Shown here one piece after another: positions 42,180-50,491 of a DNA stretch of 64,000 nt. Numbering within the stretch: position 1 is the first letter of the stretch; every line of letters begins with the position of its first letter. The notes beneath the pieces were generated by a model that was given only the letters and a program-made list of their open reading frames with translations, searched no databases and was not told the origin of the DNA. The stretch spans positions 6,314,001 through 6,378,000 of the forward strand of contig NZ_JAUSYQ010000002.1 of NCBI RefSeq assembly GCF_030816965.1. Reading direction: 5' to 3'. This DNA comes from Streptomyces canus (lineage in GTDB: Bacteria > Actinomycetota > Actinomycetes > Streptomycetales > Streptomycetaceae). A program made the position numbers and the translations under genes.

Positions 42180-42965
42180 TCAGCCTCCGTTTCCGCAACC
42201 GCCCACGCGCCGCGTTCCGAGGGCGATGTCGTCCATGCGGATGTCGTACGACGAAGGCGTCGGGTTGGCCTGATAGAGCTGCCAGCCCAGCTTCAGCTTG
42301 TCGAAGGCCGGAAAGACGAAGTCGTCCGCAGTCCCCCCGTGCTCCTTGGTGGACACCGTCAGGCCGGACTGCTCCACGCCGTCCAGGTACACGGTGACGC
42401 GATTGTCGCCGGCGTCGAGATGGAACTCGACGCACTGCCACTTCCCCGCGACGGCCGGGGAGGAGGTCTTCCAGGACGTCCAGTCCCCGGTGGGCCCGAG
42501 ATCGGACCCGACGCCCCAGAAGTTGCCGCCGTCGGTCGGCGCGTACTGCCCACCGAGCGGTCGCACCAGCGTCGACGAGCCCGCCCCCGACGCCTCGGCG
42601 ATGGTCCAGTGGGCCCAGTCGGGCGCCGTGGGGAACCCCCCGACCCGCAGCCGCACCCGTCCCCAGAAGCTGTTGCCGGGCGGGAAGAGCTCATCGAACA
42701 CAAGGAAGGCCCGACCGTTGCCCTCGGTACGAATCCGCAGCTCACGCCCGTGCCCCGAGGCGCTGCGAGCGACGGTCAGCGTGCCACCGGCCGTGTCGGC
42801 GCTCCAGCCGCGCCCCTCGGTGACGGGGCCGAGGGGGAGACGGTCGAAGTTCTCCCGGGCCAGGGTTCCGTAGGGTGCGGGGGTTGCGGAGGCAGTGGGG
42901 GGTATCGCGATCAGCGCGGCCGACGCGGCGAGAAGCGCGGCTGCGGCCTTTCTCAACAGTGCCAT
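42180..42965 (-). CDS. Secreted protein with a lectin/jelly-roll-like domain (Cip1-like), unknown function
   Basis: This 261-residue protein has a typical signal peptide cleaved near TASATPAP, followed by a beta-rich domain: ENFDRLPLGPVTEGRGWSA, GHGRELRIRTEGNGRAFLVFDELFPPGNSFWGRVRLRV, WAHWTIAEASG, KWQCVEFHLDAGDNRVTVYLDGVE, DKLKLGWQLYQ. The pattern (F-D, R-x-R, W-x-x-W, E-x-H-x-D) resembles the concanavalin-like fold of polysaccharide-lyase-type or Cip1-type proteins. It has only the two cysteines of WQC and GGCGNGG, perhaps a disulfide. It probably binds or acts on a polysaccharide. The ATG is at 42963-42965. It stands alone; a weak CCCGG hairpin follows its stop. Confidence 0.72.
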   Translation of the reverse strand: MALLRKAAAALLAASAALIAIPPTASATPAPYGTLARENFDRLPLGPVTEGRGWSADTAGGTLTVARSASGHGRELRIRTEGNGRAFLVFDELFPPGNSFWGRVRLRVGGFPTAPDWAHWTIAEASGAGSSTLVRPLGGQYAPTDGGNFWGVGSDLGPTGDWTSWKTSSPAVAGKWQCVEFHLDAGDNRVTVYLDGVEQSGLTVSTKEHGGTADDFVFPAFDKLKLGWQLYQANPTPSSYDIRMDDIALGTRRVGGCGNGG

Positions 42966-43162
42966 GGAGTCAGTCTGCGCCCGCAGCCCCTCAAGTCGCA
43001 GCAGTCACAGAGGACTTGACCAATGTTGACTCTCCACGTGTCCTGATCACGCGGTCGACCCCGGCCGACTTTCGCAACGGATCACTCCGTGAGGTGCGCC
43101 GGCTGCCGTTTCCGCTGGATACGCTGAATCGACTGGCGAGACTCCGTCCCATGGGAGCACCA

Positions 43163-43804
43163 ATGAGCGCCGCATCCGACGACGGTCCGGGCGACGAGCC
43201 GACGTACCGCTGGCCGATTCCGCCTCCCGAGGGTTGGACCGCGGACGACCTCGACCGGATTCCGGGCCTCCCGCCGCACACGGAGTTGATCGACGGAAGT
43301 CTCGTCTTCATGAGTCCGCAGACCTGATTCCACAGCCGGACGATGCGTCTGCTGGACAATGCCCTGTTGCGACAGGCGCCGGACCACTTGGACGTGGACC
43401 GCGAGATGACGGTCAAGCTGGACTCGAAGAACCGCCCTGAGCCGGACATCGTGGTCTTTCCGGTGGACGCGGTGACCGGCCCGAACCAGACCTGGTACGA
43501 ACCGGAAGATGTCGTTCTCGCCGTCGAGGTCGTCTCCGCCGACTCGCGCGAACGGGACCGCGAGGTGAAGCCCCGCAAGTACGCGGCAGCAGGTGTGCCC
43601 CACTTCTGGCGCGTGGAGCAGGACGCCGACAAGGGCCTCCCCGTCGTCTACGTCTACGAGCTCGACCCGGCCACGCATTCCTACGGCCTCACTGGCATCT
43701 TCCACGAGCGGCTCAAGGTCTCCGTCCCCTTCGACATCGAGATCGATCTGACGGCGGTCGACAGGCGTCCTGGACGCGGGTCGGAGGAAACGCCCGAGCG
43801 CTGA
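43163..43804 (+). pseudogene. Uma2-family (DUF820) endonuclease gene interrupted by an in-frame TGA
   Basis: The frame starts at the ATG at 43163 (or 43151) and reads WPIPPPEGWTADDLDRIPGLPPHTELIDGSLVFMSPQT, then meets TGA at 43325-43327 and continues in the same frame FHSRTMRLLDNALLRQAPD through PEPDIVVFP, VLAVEVVSADSRERDREVKPRKYAAAGVPHFWRVE to 43804. Uma2 proteins have SPQT-R/D-FH at this point, so a CGA to TGA change would explain the stop. The nuclease-like residues (PDIVV, EVVS, K in DREVKPRKY) are otherwise intact. It appears to be a recent nonsense mutation. The DUF820 family has a PD-(D/E)XK fold; its role in Streptomyces is unknown. Confidence 0.8.
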
Positions 43805-43837
43805 GCCGGAGGACGGTGCACGTGCCCCTCCCTCTGC

Positions 43838-44163
43838 GTGCGACGGGTGCTGTCGGTGCACTTCGCGCCGTGCGCGCTGTTCGTCGCGGCGGTGCTCGCA
43901 CTGGTGCGGGCGGGAAGTTTCTCGGGTCGGAGTGACTGGCAGGCCGTACCGCCCGGGGGACCGCCGCACTCGGACTGACGGCAACGGTCACCGCCTGCGC
44001 CGCACTGCTCGGTCTGCTGCTTCAGCCGTTCCAGGTCCGCGCGGTGCGTGTCCTCAGGCGCTGGAAGTCTTTGAGGCGACGGGCGGACAGGACGGCGGAG
44101 AAAGACGCGGAAATCCGGATGCGGGCCGACGCGGGCCGCCGTCTCGCCGCGCGTCCGCGATGA
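43838..44163 (+). pseudogene. Decayed membrane-protein gene (two frames, frameshift)
   Basis: In one frame from a GTG at 43838, VRRVLSVHFAPCALFVAAVL followed by ALVRAGSFSGRSDWQAVPP looks like a signal/TM segment; it meets TGA at 43976-43978. In another frame ALGLTATVTACAALLGLLLQ continues as PFQVRAVRVLRRWKSLRRR and on to LAARPR before the TGA at 44161-44163. The LLLQPFQVRAVRVL segment resembles a recurring Streptomyces membrane protein. The two halves join around 43960. Codon use is Streptomyces-like in both halves. The region from 43805 to 44310 contains no other gene, so this remnant accounts for it. Confidence 0.6.
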
Positions 44164-44310
44164 ACAGGGCGGTCTCGGTCGCCCGTATCAGCCCCAGCTG
44201 CTTGGGCCACTCACTCGCCCCCAAGGAACAACCATGACAGATCGGTCGAATCGCCGGATTCGCAGTGTGGCAGATACCTGTCAGGCGAGGAACAGGGCGG
44301 CTACGCATCA

Positions 44311-44352
44311 AGGCCCCGTTTCCTTACCTGCCGCGGTAGGGAAACGGGGCCT
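44311..44352 (-). terminator. Strong hairpin terminator of the sdh operon
   Basis: A perfect 13-bp inverted repeat AGGCCCCGTTTCC (44311-44323) / GGAAACGGGGCCT (44340-44352) continues inward after one mismatch as TACC-TGCCGC-GGTA. It gives a long stable stem 24 bases after the sdhB stop on the minus strand. There is no extended T-tract. Confidence 0.85.
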
Positions 44353-44375
44353 CTGTTCCAGCCGTTGCGAGAGGG

Positions 44376-45155
44376 TCAGTAACGCCGGGTGATCAGCGCC
44401 CTCTTCACTTCCTGGATCGCCTTGGTGACCTCGATCCCACGCGGACAGGCGTCCGTGCAGTTGAACGTCGTGCGGCAGCGCCACACGCCGTCACGGTCGT
44501 TGAGGATCTCCAGTCGCTGCTCGCCCGCCTCGTCACGGCTGTCGAAGATGAAGCGGTGGGCGTTGACGATGGCCGCCGGGCCGAAGTACTGGCCGTCGTT
44601 CCAGAAGACCGGGCAGGAGGACGTGCAGGCCGCGCACAGGATGCACTTCGTCGTGTCGTCGAAGCGCTCGCGGTCCTCCGCCGTCTGGAGGCGTTCCCGG
44701 GTCGGCTCGTTGGTGTCCTTCGTGATCAGGAAGGGCATCACGTCGCGGTATGCCTGGAAGAACGGCTCCATGTCGACCACGAGGTCCTTCAGGACCGTCA
44801 GGCCCTTGATGGGCTCGACCGTGATCGGCTTCGACGGGTTGATGTCCTTGATCAGCGTCTTGCACGCCAGACGGTTCTTGCCGTTGATCCGCATGGCGTC
44901 CGAGCCGCAGATGCCGTGCGCGCAGGAGCGGCGGAAGGTCAGCGTGCCGTCCAGCTCCCACTTGATCTTGTGGAGGGCGTCGAGGACACGTTCCTTCGGG
45001 TCGATCTCCAGCTGGAAGTCTTCCCAGACCGCTTCCGCCGAGACCTCGGAGTTGAAGCGGCGGATGCGGAAGGTGGCCGTGATGTACGGAGAGTCGGCGA
45101 AGCCGGGCTCGGGCTCGCCGGCCGCGTCCGCCTTGTCCAGAACAGGGGTTGCCAT
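44376..45155 (-). CDS. sdhB: Succinate dehydrogenase iron-sulfur subunit
   Basis: This 259-residue electron-transfer subunit has N-terminal ferredoxin-type 2Fe-2S cysteines in CAHGICGSDAM preceded by RRSCAHG and followed by LACKTL, then the 4Fe-4S/3Fe-4S domain CILCAACTSSCPV and CTDACPRGIE. It passes electrons from FAD in SdhA to menaquinone through SdhC/D in the cytoplasmic membrane. Its ATG at 45153-45155 overlaps the sdhA stop by TGATG. It is the last gene of the operon sdhC-D-A-B. Confidence 0.97.
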   Translation of the reverse strand: MATPVLDKADAAGEPEPGFADSPYITATFRIRRFNSEVSAEAVWEDFQLEIDPKERVLDALHKIKWELDGTLTFRRSCAHGICGSDAMRINGKNRLACKTLIKDINPSKPITVEPIKGLTVLKDLVVDMEPFFQAYRDVMPFLITKDTNEPTRERLQTAEDRERFDDTTKCILCAACTSSCPVFWNDGQYFGPAAIVNAHRFIFDSRDEAGEQRLEILNDRDGVWRCRTTFNCTDACPRGIEVTKAIQEVKRALITRRY

Positions 45156-46909
45156 CAGTACTTACGCTCCATCGGCTGGTAGCGGGTCTGGACGACCGGC
45201 TTGTAGTCGAGACGGATGGACTCGGTGCCGTCGTCGCCCACCTCGCGGTACGCCATGGTGTGGCGCATGAAGTTGACGTCGTCGCGGTTCGGGTAGTCCT
45301 CGCGGTAGTGACCGCCGCGGGACTCCTTGCGGGCCAGCGCGGAGACCGCCATGACCTCGGCGAGGTCCAGCAGGTTGCCGAGCTCGATCGCCTCCAGCAG
45401 GTCCGTGTTGAAACGCCGGCCCTTGTCCTGGATCGAGACGTTCTTGTAGCGCTCGCGCAGCTCCGCGATCTTCTCGACCGCCGTCTTGATCGTCTGCTCG
45501 GTGCGGAACACCATGACGTTCGCGTCCATGGTCTCCTGCAGCTCGCGGCGCAGCACCGACACGCGCTCGGTGCCGGTGGCGTCGCGGAGCCGCTCGACCT
45601 GGTCGAGCACCAGCCGCGCCGGGTCCTCGGGCAGCTCGACGTAGTCCGCCTTCTGCGAGTACTCGGCGGCGGCGATACCGGCCCGCTTGCCGAACACGTT
45701 GATGTCCAGCAGCGAGTTCGTGCCCAGGCGGTTGGCGCCGTGGACCGAGACGCAGGCCACCTCGCCGGCCGCGTACAGGCCCGGGACCACCGTCGTGTTG
45801 TCCGCCAGGACCTCACCCTCGACGTTCGTCGGGATGCCGCCCATCGCGTAGTGGGCCGTCGGCTGGATCGGGATCGGGTCCGTGTACGGCTCGATACCGA
45901 GGTAGGTGCGGGCGAACTCCGTGATGTCGGGCAGCTTCGCGTCCAGCTGCTCCGGCGGGAGGTGGGTGAGGTCCAGGTAGACGTGGTCGCCCTCGGGACC
46001 GCAGCCGCGGCCCTCACGGATCTCCGTGTAGATGGAGCGGGAGACGACGTCACGGGACGCGAGGTCCTTCATGACCGGCGCGTACTTCTCCATGAAGCGC
46101 TCGCCGTCCTTGTTGCGGAGGATGCCGCCCTCACCGCGGGCGCCCTCCGTCAGCAGGATGCCCATGCGCCAGATGCCGGTCGGGTGGAACTGGAAGAACT
46201 CCATGTCCTCCAAGGGAAGACCGCGGCGGTAGACCGCCGCCTGGCCGTCGCCCGTCAGCGTGTGCGCGTTGGACGTCACCTTGAAGAACTTGCCGCAGCC
46301 GCCGGACGCGTAGATCACGGCCTTCGCCTGGAAGACGTGGATCTCGCCCGTCGCCAGCTCGTACGCCACGACCCCCGCCGACCGCTTCACGCCGTCGACC
46401 TCGGTGATCAGCTGGTCCAGGACGTAGAACTCGTTGAAGAACTCCACGCCCTCCTTGACGCAGTTCTGGTACAGCGTCTGGAGGATCATGTGGCCGGTGC
46501 GGTCGGCCGCGTAACAGGAACGACGGACCGGGGCCTCGCCGTGGTTGCGGGAGTGACCGCCGAAGCGGCGCTGGTCGATGGTGCCGTTCGGCGTGCGGTT
46601 GAACGGCAGGCCCATCTTCTCCAGGTCGAGGACCGAGTCGATGGCCTCCTTCGCCAGGATCTCGGCGGCGTCCTGGTCGACCAGGTAGTCACCGCCCTTG
46701 ACCGTGTCGAAGGTGTGCCACTCCCAGTTGTCCTCCTCCACGTTCGCCAGCGCGGCGGCCATGCCGCCCTGCGCGGCGCCCGTGTGGGAGCGGGTGGGGT
46801 AGAGCTTGGTCAGCACGGCGGTGCGGCTGCGCTTCGTCGACTCGATGGCCGCGCGCATGCCCGCGCCACCGGCGCCGACGATGACGGTGTCGTACTTGTG
46901 GATCTTCAT
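45155..46909 (-). CDS. sdhA: Succinate dehydrogenase flavoprotein subunit
   Basis: This 584-residue catalytic subunit has an FAD-binding opening [19 protein letters not shown], a histidine for covalent FAD in [15 protein letters not shown], and active-site blocks [21 protein letters not shown] and [17 protein letters not shown] with the succinate-binding His/Arg. [18 protein letters not shown] is the C-terminal capping region. It oxidises succinate to fumarate in the TCA cycle. It follows sdhD by 19 bases, and its ATG at 46907-46909 is the start by conservation. The enzyme has normal length and complete motifs. Confidence 0.97.
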   Translation of the reverse strand: MKIHKYDTVIVGAGGAGMRAAIESTKRSRTAVLTKLYPTRSHTGAAQGGMAAALANVEEDNWEWHTFDTVKGGDYLVDQDAAEILAKEAIDSVLDLEKMGLPFNRTPNGTIDQRRFGGHSRNHGEAPVRRSCYAADRTGHMILQTLYQNCVKEGVEFFNEFYVLDQLITEVDGVKRSAGVVAYELATGEIHVFQAKAVIYASGGCGKFFKVTSNAHTLTGDGQAAVYRRGLPLEDMEFFQFHPTGIWRMGILLTEGARGEGGILRNKDGERFMEKYAPVMKDLASRDVVSRSIYTEIREGRGCGPEGDHVYLDLTHLPPEQLDAKLPDITEFARTYLGIEPYTDPIPIQPTAHYAMGGIPTNVEGEVLADNTTVVPGLYAAGEVACVSVHGANRLGTNSLLDINVFGKRAGIAAAEYSQKADYVELPEDPARLVLDQVERLRDATGTERVSVLRRELQETMDANVMVFRTEQTIKTAVEKIAELRERYKNVSIQDKGRRFNTDLLEAIELGNLLDLAEVMAVSALARKESRGGHYREDYPNRDDVNFMRHTMAYREVGDDGTESIRLDYKPVVQTRYQPMERKY

Positions 46910-46928
46910 GATTCTCGCAGCCCCGTGC

Positions 46929-47411
46929 CTAGCGGATGTTCGGGTCGAAGGTGAAGATCACCAGCGTGCCGAGCAGGATGGTGAACACCGTGGCGGTGTA
47001 GAGCAGGCCCTTGAGCCACAGGCGGGTGTTCGGGCGCTCCGCGTAGTCGTTGATGATCGTGCGCAGACCGTTGGCGCCGTGCAGCATCGCGAGCCACAGC
47101 ATCAACAGGTCCCAGACCTGCCAGAACGGGGACGCCCAGCGGCCCGCGACGAACGCGAAGCCGACCTTCGACACGCCGCCGTCCAGCACCAGCTGGATCA
47201 GCAGGTGGCCGATGACCAGAACGACCAGGACGACACCCGACAGACGCATGAACAGCCATGCGGCCATCTCGAAGTTGCCGCGGGTGGAGCGAGGCGTCTT
47301 CTTGGTGCGCTTGCGCGGGGCCTCGATGAGGGGCGCCGGGTTGTCGACGCCGTAGCCGGAGTCGCCCTCTACGGGGCCGATGCCGGAAGCGGTGGTTTCA
47401 GTGGTCGCCAT
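46929..47411 (-). CDS. sdhD: Succinate dehydrogenase membrane anchor subunit
   Basis: This 160-residue protein has a cytoplasmic leader of about 45 residues and three transmembrane helices: [47 protein letters not shown] and [20 protein letters not shown]. The histidines in IGHLL and LHGANGLR are positioned for haem b and quinone binding. It lies between sdhC and sdhA, 5 bases after sdhC. The ATG at 47409-47411 is the conserved start. Confidence 0.95.
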   Translation of the reverse strand: MATTETTASGIGPVEGDSGYGVDNPAPLIEAPRKRTKKTPRSTRGNFEMAAWLFMRLSGVVLVVLVIGHLLIQLVLDGGVSKVGFAFVAGRWASPFWQVWDLLMLWLAMLHGANGLRTIINDYAERPNTRLWLKGLLYTATVFTILLGTLVIFTFDPNIR

Positions 47412-47416
47412 CGGTG

Positions 47417-47797
47417 TCAGCTCCCGAACAGTTCACGAGCGGCGTGGCCGAGGACGGGGTAGATCGCCCCGATCATGAGCACGACCCACAGGCCCACGAC
47501 GGACCAGAGCATCTGCTTCTGGTAGCGCGGACCCTTCGACCAGAAGTCGACGGCGATGACGCGCAGGCCGTTGAGCGCGTGGAAGAGGATGGCCGCGACG
47601 AGGCCGTACTCCAGACACGCGACGAGCGGGGTCTTGTACGTGGCTACGACCTTGTCGTAGTCCTCGGGGGAGACACGGACGAGAGCGGTGTCCAGCACGT
47701 GAACGAACAGGAAGAAGAAGATGAGGACGCCGGTGACTCGATGAGCCACCCAGGACCACATTCCTTCCCGGCCGCGGTACAGCGTTCCAGCCGGCAC
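47417..47797 (-). CDS. sdhC: Succinate dehydrogenase cytochrome b556 subunit
   Basis: This 126-residue protein has three transmembrane helices: WSWVAHRVTGVLIFFFLFVHVLDTAL with the RxxG and H motifs, EYGLVAAILFHALNGLRVIAVDF with the second haem-type histidine, and LWSVVGLWVVLMIGAIYPV. It is the first gene of sdhC-D-A-B and sets the haem b and menaquinone site. The GTG at 47795-47797 is preceded by CCCGGAGG, seven bases away. A candidate -35/-10 pair (TTGATC/CTAAGC on the minus strand, 47909-47937) and an inverted repeat lie upstream. Confidence 0.95.
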   Translation of the reverse strand: MPAGTLYRGREGMWSWVAHRVTGVLIFFFLFVHVLDTALVRVSPEDYDKVVATYKTPLVACLEYGLVAAILFHALNGLRVIAVDFWSKGPRYQKQMLWSVVGLWVVLMIGAIYPVLGHAARELFGS

Positions 47798-47882
47798 GGA
47801 AGTCCCTCCGGGAGCGGGGTATCGGGGCCAGCCGGCTTGTGCTGTCGGTCGGGCCCGGCCGGGTACGGTCCACCGGCCCCCA

Positions 47883-47937
47883 GCATCGTAGCGATGCGCT
47901 GCCGCTGGGCTTAGCCGGGGCCTACCTGTGTGATCAA
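47883..47937 (-). promoter_or_regulatory. Candidate sdhC promoter and inverted repeat
   Basis: On the minus strand TTGATC (47932-47937), 17 bases and CTAAGC (47909-47914) form a tentative promoter; the -10 is poor. Downstream in the leader a perfect repeat GCATCG-TAG-CGATGC (47883-47897) could be an operator or a stem. No Rex-type (TTGTGAA-N6-TTCACAA) site was seen. Confidence 0.35.
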
Positions 47938-47987
47938 AGTGGCACGCAGATGGGGGTACTCGGCGGCTAATGGGGTGGTATTGACGG

Positions 47988-48050
47988 TTTTGTGTCAGGT
48001 GCGGGTTGTGTGTGGCTGGTCGCGCCCGCGCGGCGGTAGCCGCACATCGA
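47988..48050. repeat. Copy of a dispersed Streptomyces extragenic repeat
   Basis: The stretch from about TCAGGTGCGGGTTGTG through GGCTGGTCGCGCCCGCGCGG and CGGTAGCCGCACATCGACTA to CGGCCCCGCGCCCCT is very like a repeat I recall at many loci in Streptomyces genomes, often after genes. It abuts the 3' end of the OHCU-decarboxylase-like gene. Family membership is from memory. Confidence 0.5.
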
Positions 48051-48563
48051 CTACGGCCCCGCGCCCCTGAGGGAAGACACCAACCGGCCCCTCGCGATGC
48101 GGCGGAGTTCCTCTGCCGCCACCACCCGTTCTTCCTCCGGATCGTTTGTCAATCGTGACCGGATGCCTGCCAGTACATGGTCCAAGGCCTCAGCGGCCGG
48201 CAGGCCGTCCAGGCAGATGACGAAGGCGTGGCCGAAGCGGGCCTCGTAGGCCGCGTGGGCTGCGTCCATGGCCATGTGGGCTGCCGAATACGCCCCCTCC
48301 GGCACCACGGGGAGCGTCTCGGCCGCCAGGGCCTCGGTGAGATCCGACACAGTCAGGTCGTACGCCGCCTCGTCCGACGCGGCCAGCAGCGCGTCCACGG
48401 TCGGATAGGGGCGGTGGGCCGTGACCCGCTCTGCCCAGCGGTGGCTGTGCAGGCAGTCCAGGAGAAGGAGCCTGGCCTCGTCGGCGGGCGCCATGTTGAA
48501 GGCGTCCAGGACGGTGGGCAGGCACGGTATGGCCGGTCGGCCGGGAGAATGTGTGGGCGTCAC
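48051..48563 (-). CDS. OHCU decarboxylase-like protein (UraD family)
   Basis: This 170-residue helical protein has a second half that clearly matches the OHCU decarboxylase family: HAAYEARFGHAFVICLDGLPAAEALDHVLAGIRSRLTNDPEEERVVAAEELRRIARGRL. In uric-acid breakdown the enzyme decarboxylates 2-oxo-4-hydroxy-4-carboxy-5-ureidoimidazoline to (S)-allantoin. The usual HPxxG motif with the catalytic histidine is not found; this part reads EALAAETLPVVPEGAYS. Thus activity is uncertain. The start GTG is at 48561-48563. No urate oxidase or HIU hydrolase gene is adjacent. Divergent from the GH20 gene. Confidence 0.75.
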   Translation of the reverse strand: MTPTHSPGRPAIPCLPTVLDAFNMAPADEARLLLLDCLHSHRWAERVTAHRPYPTVDALLAASDEAAYDLTVSDLTEALAAETLPVVPEGAYSAAHMAMDAAHAAYEARFGHAFVICLDGLPAAEALDHVLAGIRSRLTNDPEEERVVAAEELRRIARGRLVSSLRGAGP

Positions 48564-48613
48564 GTGTGTTTCGGCAGGGGAAGCTGTGAGCGGTGTGACA
48601 TCACGTTATCGAG

Positions 48614-48629
48614 AGTGGACATGACCTGT
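48614..48629. promoter_or_regulatory. Candidate DasR-responsive element upstream of the GH20 gene
   Basis: AGTGGACATGACCTGT shares about 12 of 16 positions with the dre consensus (ACTGGTCTAGACCACT with S at position 2 and 15), including both GG and CC cores. It lies about 90 bases upstream of a predicted N-acetylhexosaminidase, the kind of gene DasR controls. It is a visual match only. Confidence 0.4.
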
Positions 48630-48718
48630 CCGACGGATGCCCGATTTTCACCCGCACGGGGGCGTTTGGGCACGGTTGGAGGACGCGGTCCTCTCTCCCA
48701 AGGCCCTAGGTTGGCGAT

Positions 48719-50371
48719 GTGAGCCAGCACAGGAAGCGAACGGAGAAGCAGGCGCGGGGGCTGATCGCGGGTGCGGTCGTCGTCACCGTCGCGGTCGGGG
48801 TGGGTCTCGGTCTGTGGGCGGGCGGAGACAGCGGCCCTGCCGGATCGGCCAGCTCCCAGGCCGCGTCACCCCTGGGCGGCAGAGCGGAAGGCTCCCGAGC
48901 CCCTTCGAGGGCCCCGAGCCCGACCCCCAGCCCCACCCGCTCCTACCCCCTGTCCACCACACCCCGCACCATCCCGGCCGTCCGCGCCCACACCCCGGCG
49001 CGTGGCCCCGGCTGGCGTCCCGCCTCCGGCCTGCGCGTGGTCGTGAACGACGCCGGCCTCGCCGACGAGGGGCGCCTCCTCGCCGGTGAACTGGGGCTGA
49101 CGTACGCCGGGCGGAAGGACGACGTGCGCGCCGGGGACGTACGCCTCACGCTCAACGACGACGAGGGCGCTGACCCGGAGTCGTACCGGATGACCGTGCG
49201 CGACGGGCGGGTCGCCATCAGCGGGCCGGACGACGCGGGGGTGTTCTACGGCACCCGCACGCTCAAGCAGGCGGTGCACGGTGGCGGTACGGCACCGGAG
49301 GGCGTCGTGCGCGACGAGCCGGCCAAGCCGGTGCGCGGGTTCTCCCTGGACATCGCCCGCAAGAACTTCACGGCCGGCTGGATCGAGGACCGGGTCCGGG
49401 AACTGGGCGACCTGAAGTTCAACCGGCTCCAGCTGCACTTCTCCGACGATCAGGCGTTCCGGATCGAGTCCGACTCGCACCCGGAGATCGTGTCGAGGCA
49501 GCACCTGACCAAGGCGCAGGTGAAGAGGATCGTCGCCCTCGCGGCGCAGCGGCACATCACCGTCGTGCCCGAGATCGACTCGCCCGGACACCTGGGGGCC
49601 GTCATCGCCGCCCACCCCGAGCTTCAGCTGCGCAGTGGGGCGGGGAACGCGGCGCGCGGGGCCGTCGACATCTCCAACCCCGCTTCCGCCAAGATCGTCG
49701 ACGACCTGCTGAACGAGTACGCCGGTCTCTTCCCCGGCGCCGACTGGCACCTCGGGGGCGACGAGTACCGCGCGCTGATGGTGTCCGACCCGGAGGCGAC
49801 CTACCCGCAGCTCGCCGCCGCCGCCAGGAAGGCCTACGGCGCCGGCGCCGGCGTCGAGGACCTGACCACGGGCTGGCTCAACGATCGCGCCGACACCGTG
49901 CGGGCACACGGCAAGGCCCCGCTCGCGTGGAACGACGGATTCTTCCGGGGGACGTCCGTCCGGGCCGCCGCCGACATCCGGGTCGGGTACTGGACGGGCA
50001 AGGAGATCGGCGCCCGGCAGCCGGTGGAGTACCTGAGCGCGGGGCGCAAGGTCGTCAACTACAACGACAAGTTCCTCTACTACGTCCTCGGGCAGCCCAA
50101 CCAGTTCTACTATCCGACGGGACAGCGGATCTACGAGGAGTGGACCCCGCGAGTCATCCGCGGAACGACAGCCGTCCCCTCGAAGTACGACAGCCAGATC
50201 CTCGGCGGGTACTTCGCGGTGTGGTGCGACTTCCCGAACGCGCAGACGCAGAACCAGGTCGCGTCAGGCATCCGGATGCCGCTGCGGGCGACCGCGCAGA
50301 AGCTGTGGGATCCGGGGAAGCCCGCCCTGACCTGGGCGCGGTTCAAGGCCCTCGGGAACCGGCTGAGCTGA
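48719..50371 (+). CDS. Membrane-anchored beta-N-acetylhexosaminidase (GH20)
   Basis: This 550-residue enzyme has an N-terminal anchor (RGLIAGAVVVTVAVGVGLGLWAGG), a Ser/Pro-rich linker, the N-terminal GH20b domain (GLRVVVNDAGLADEGRLLAGELGLTYAG ... ESYRMTVRDGRVAISGPDDAGVFYGTRTLKQ) and a catalytic TIM barrel with RGFSLDIARKNF, FSDDQAFRIES, VPEIDSPGH and the Asp-Glu pair D348-E349 in LGGDEYRAL. Catalysis uses the substrate acetamido group. It releases GlcNAc from chitobiose or peptidoglycan fragments at the cell surface. The GTG at 48719 is used; TAGGTT at 48708 suggests a short leader. It is divergent from the UraD-like gene. Confidence 0.92.
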   Translation: MSQHRKRTEKQARGLIAGAVVVTVAVGVGLGLWAGGDSGPAGSASSQAASPLGGRAEGSRAPSRAPSPTPSPTRSYPLSTTPRTIPAVRAHTPARGPGWRPASGLRVVVNDAGLADEGRLLAGELGLTYAGRKDDVRAGDVRLTLNDDEGADPESYRMTVRDGRVAISGPDDAGVFYGTRTLKQAVHGGGTAPEGVVRDEPAKPVRGFSLDIARKNFTAGWIEDRVRELGDLKFNRLQLHFSDDQAFRIESDSHPEIVSRQHLTKAQVKRIVALAAQRHITVVPEIDSPGHLGAVIAAHPELQLRSGAGNAARGAVDISNPASAKIVDDLLNEYAGLFPGADWHLGGDEYRALMVSDPEATYPQLAAAARKAYGAGAGVEDLTTGWLNDRADTVRAHGKAPLAWNDGFFRGTSVRAAADIRVGYWTGKEIGARQPVEYLSAGRKVVNYNDKFLYYVLGQPNQFYYPTGQRIYEEWTPRVIRGTTAVPSKYDSQILGGYFAVWCDFPNAQTQNQVASGIRMPLRATAQKLWDPGKPALTWARFKALGNRLS

Positions 50372-50491
50372 GGAACCAGGGATTCCGGTGGACCTACGGG
50401 GCTGTCGAACCGTATGTTCCGCATGCAGTGCGTGAGGCTCTGGGAGAACCCGCGCGGTCTGCTGATCATCGCACCTCGGGGGGACCTCACC

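Noticed and set aside
44234..44392. Possible small gene upstream of the sdh terminator (MTDRSNRRIRSV...)
   Set aside because: It runs through the perfect terminator stem, overlaps sdhB on the other strand, has un-genus-like codon use and no family.
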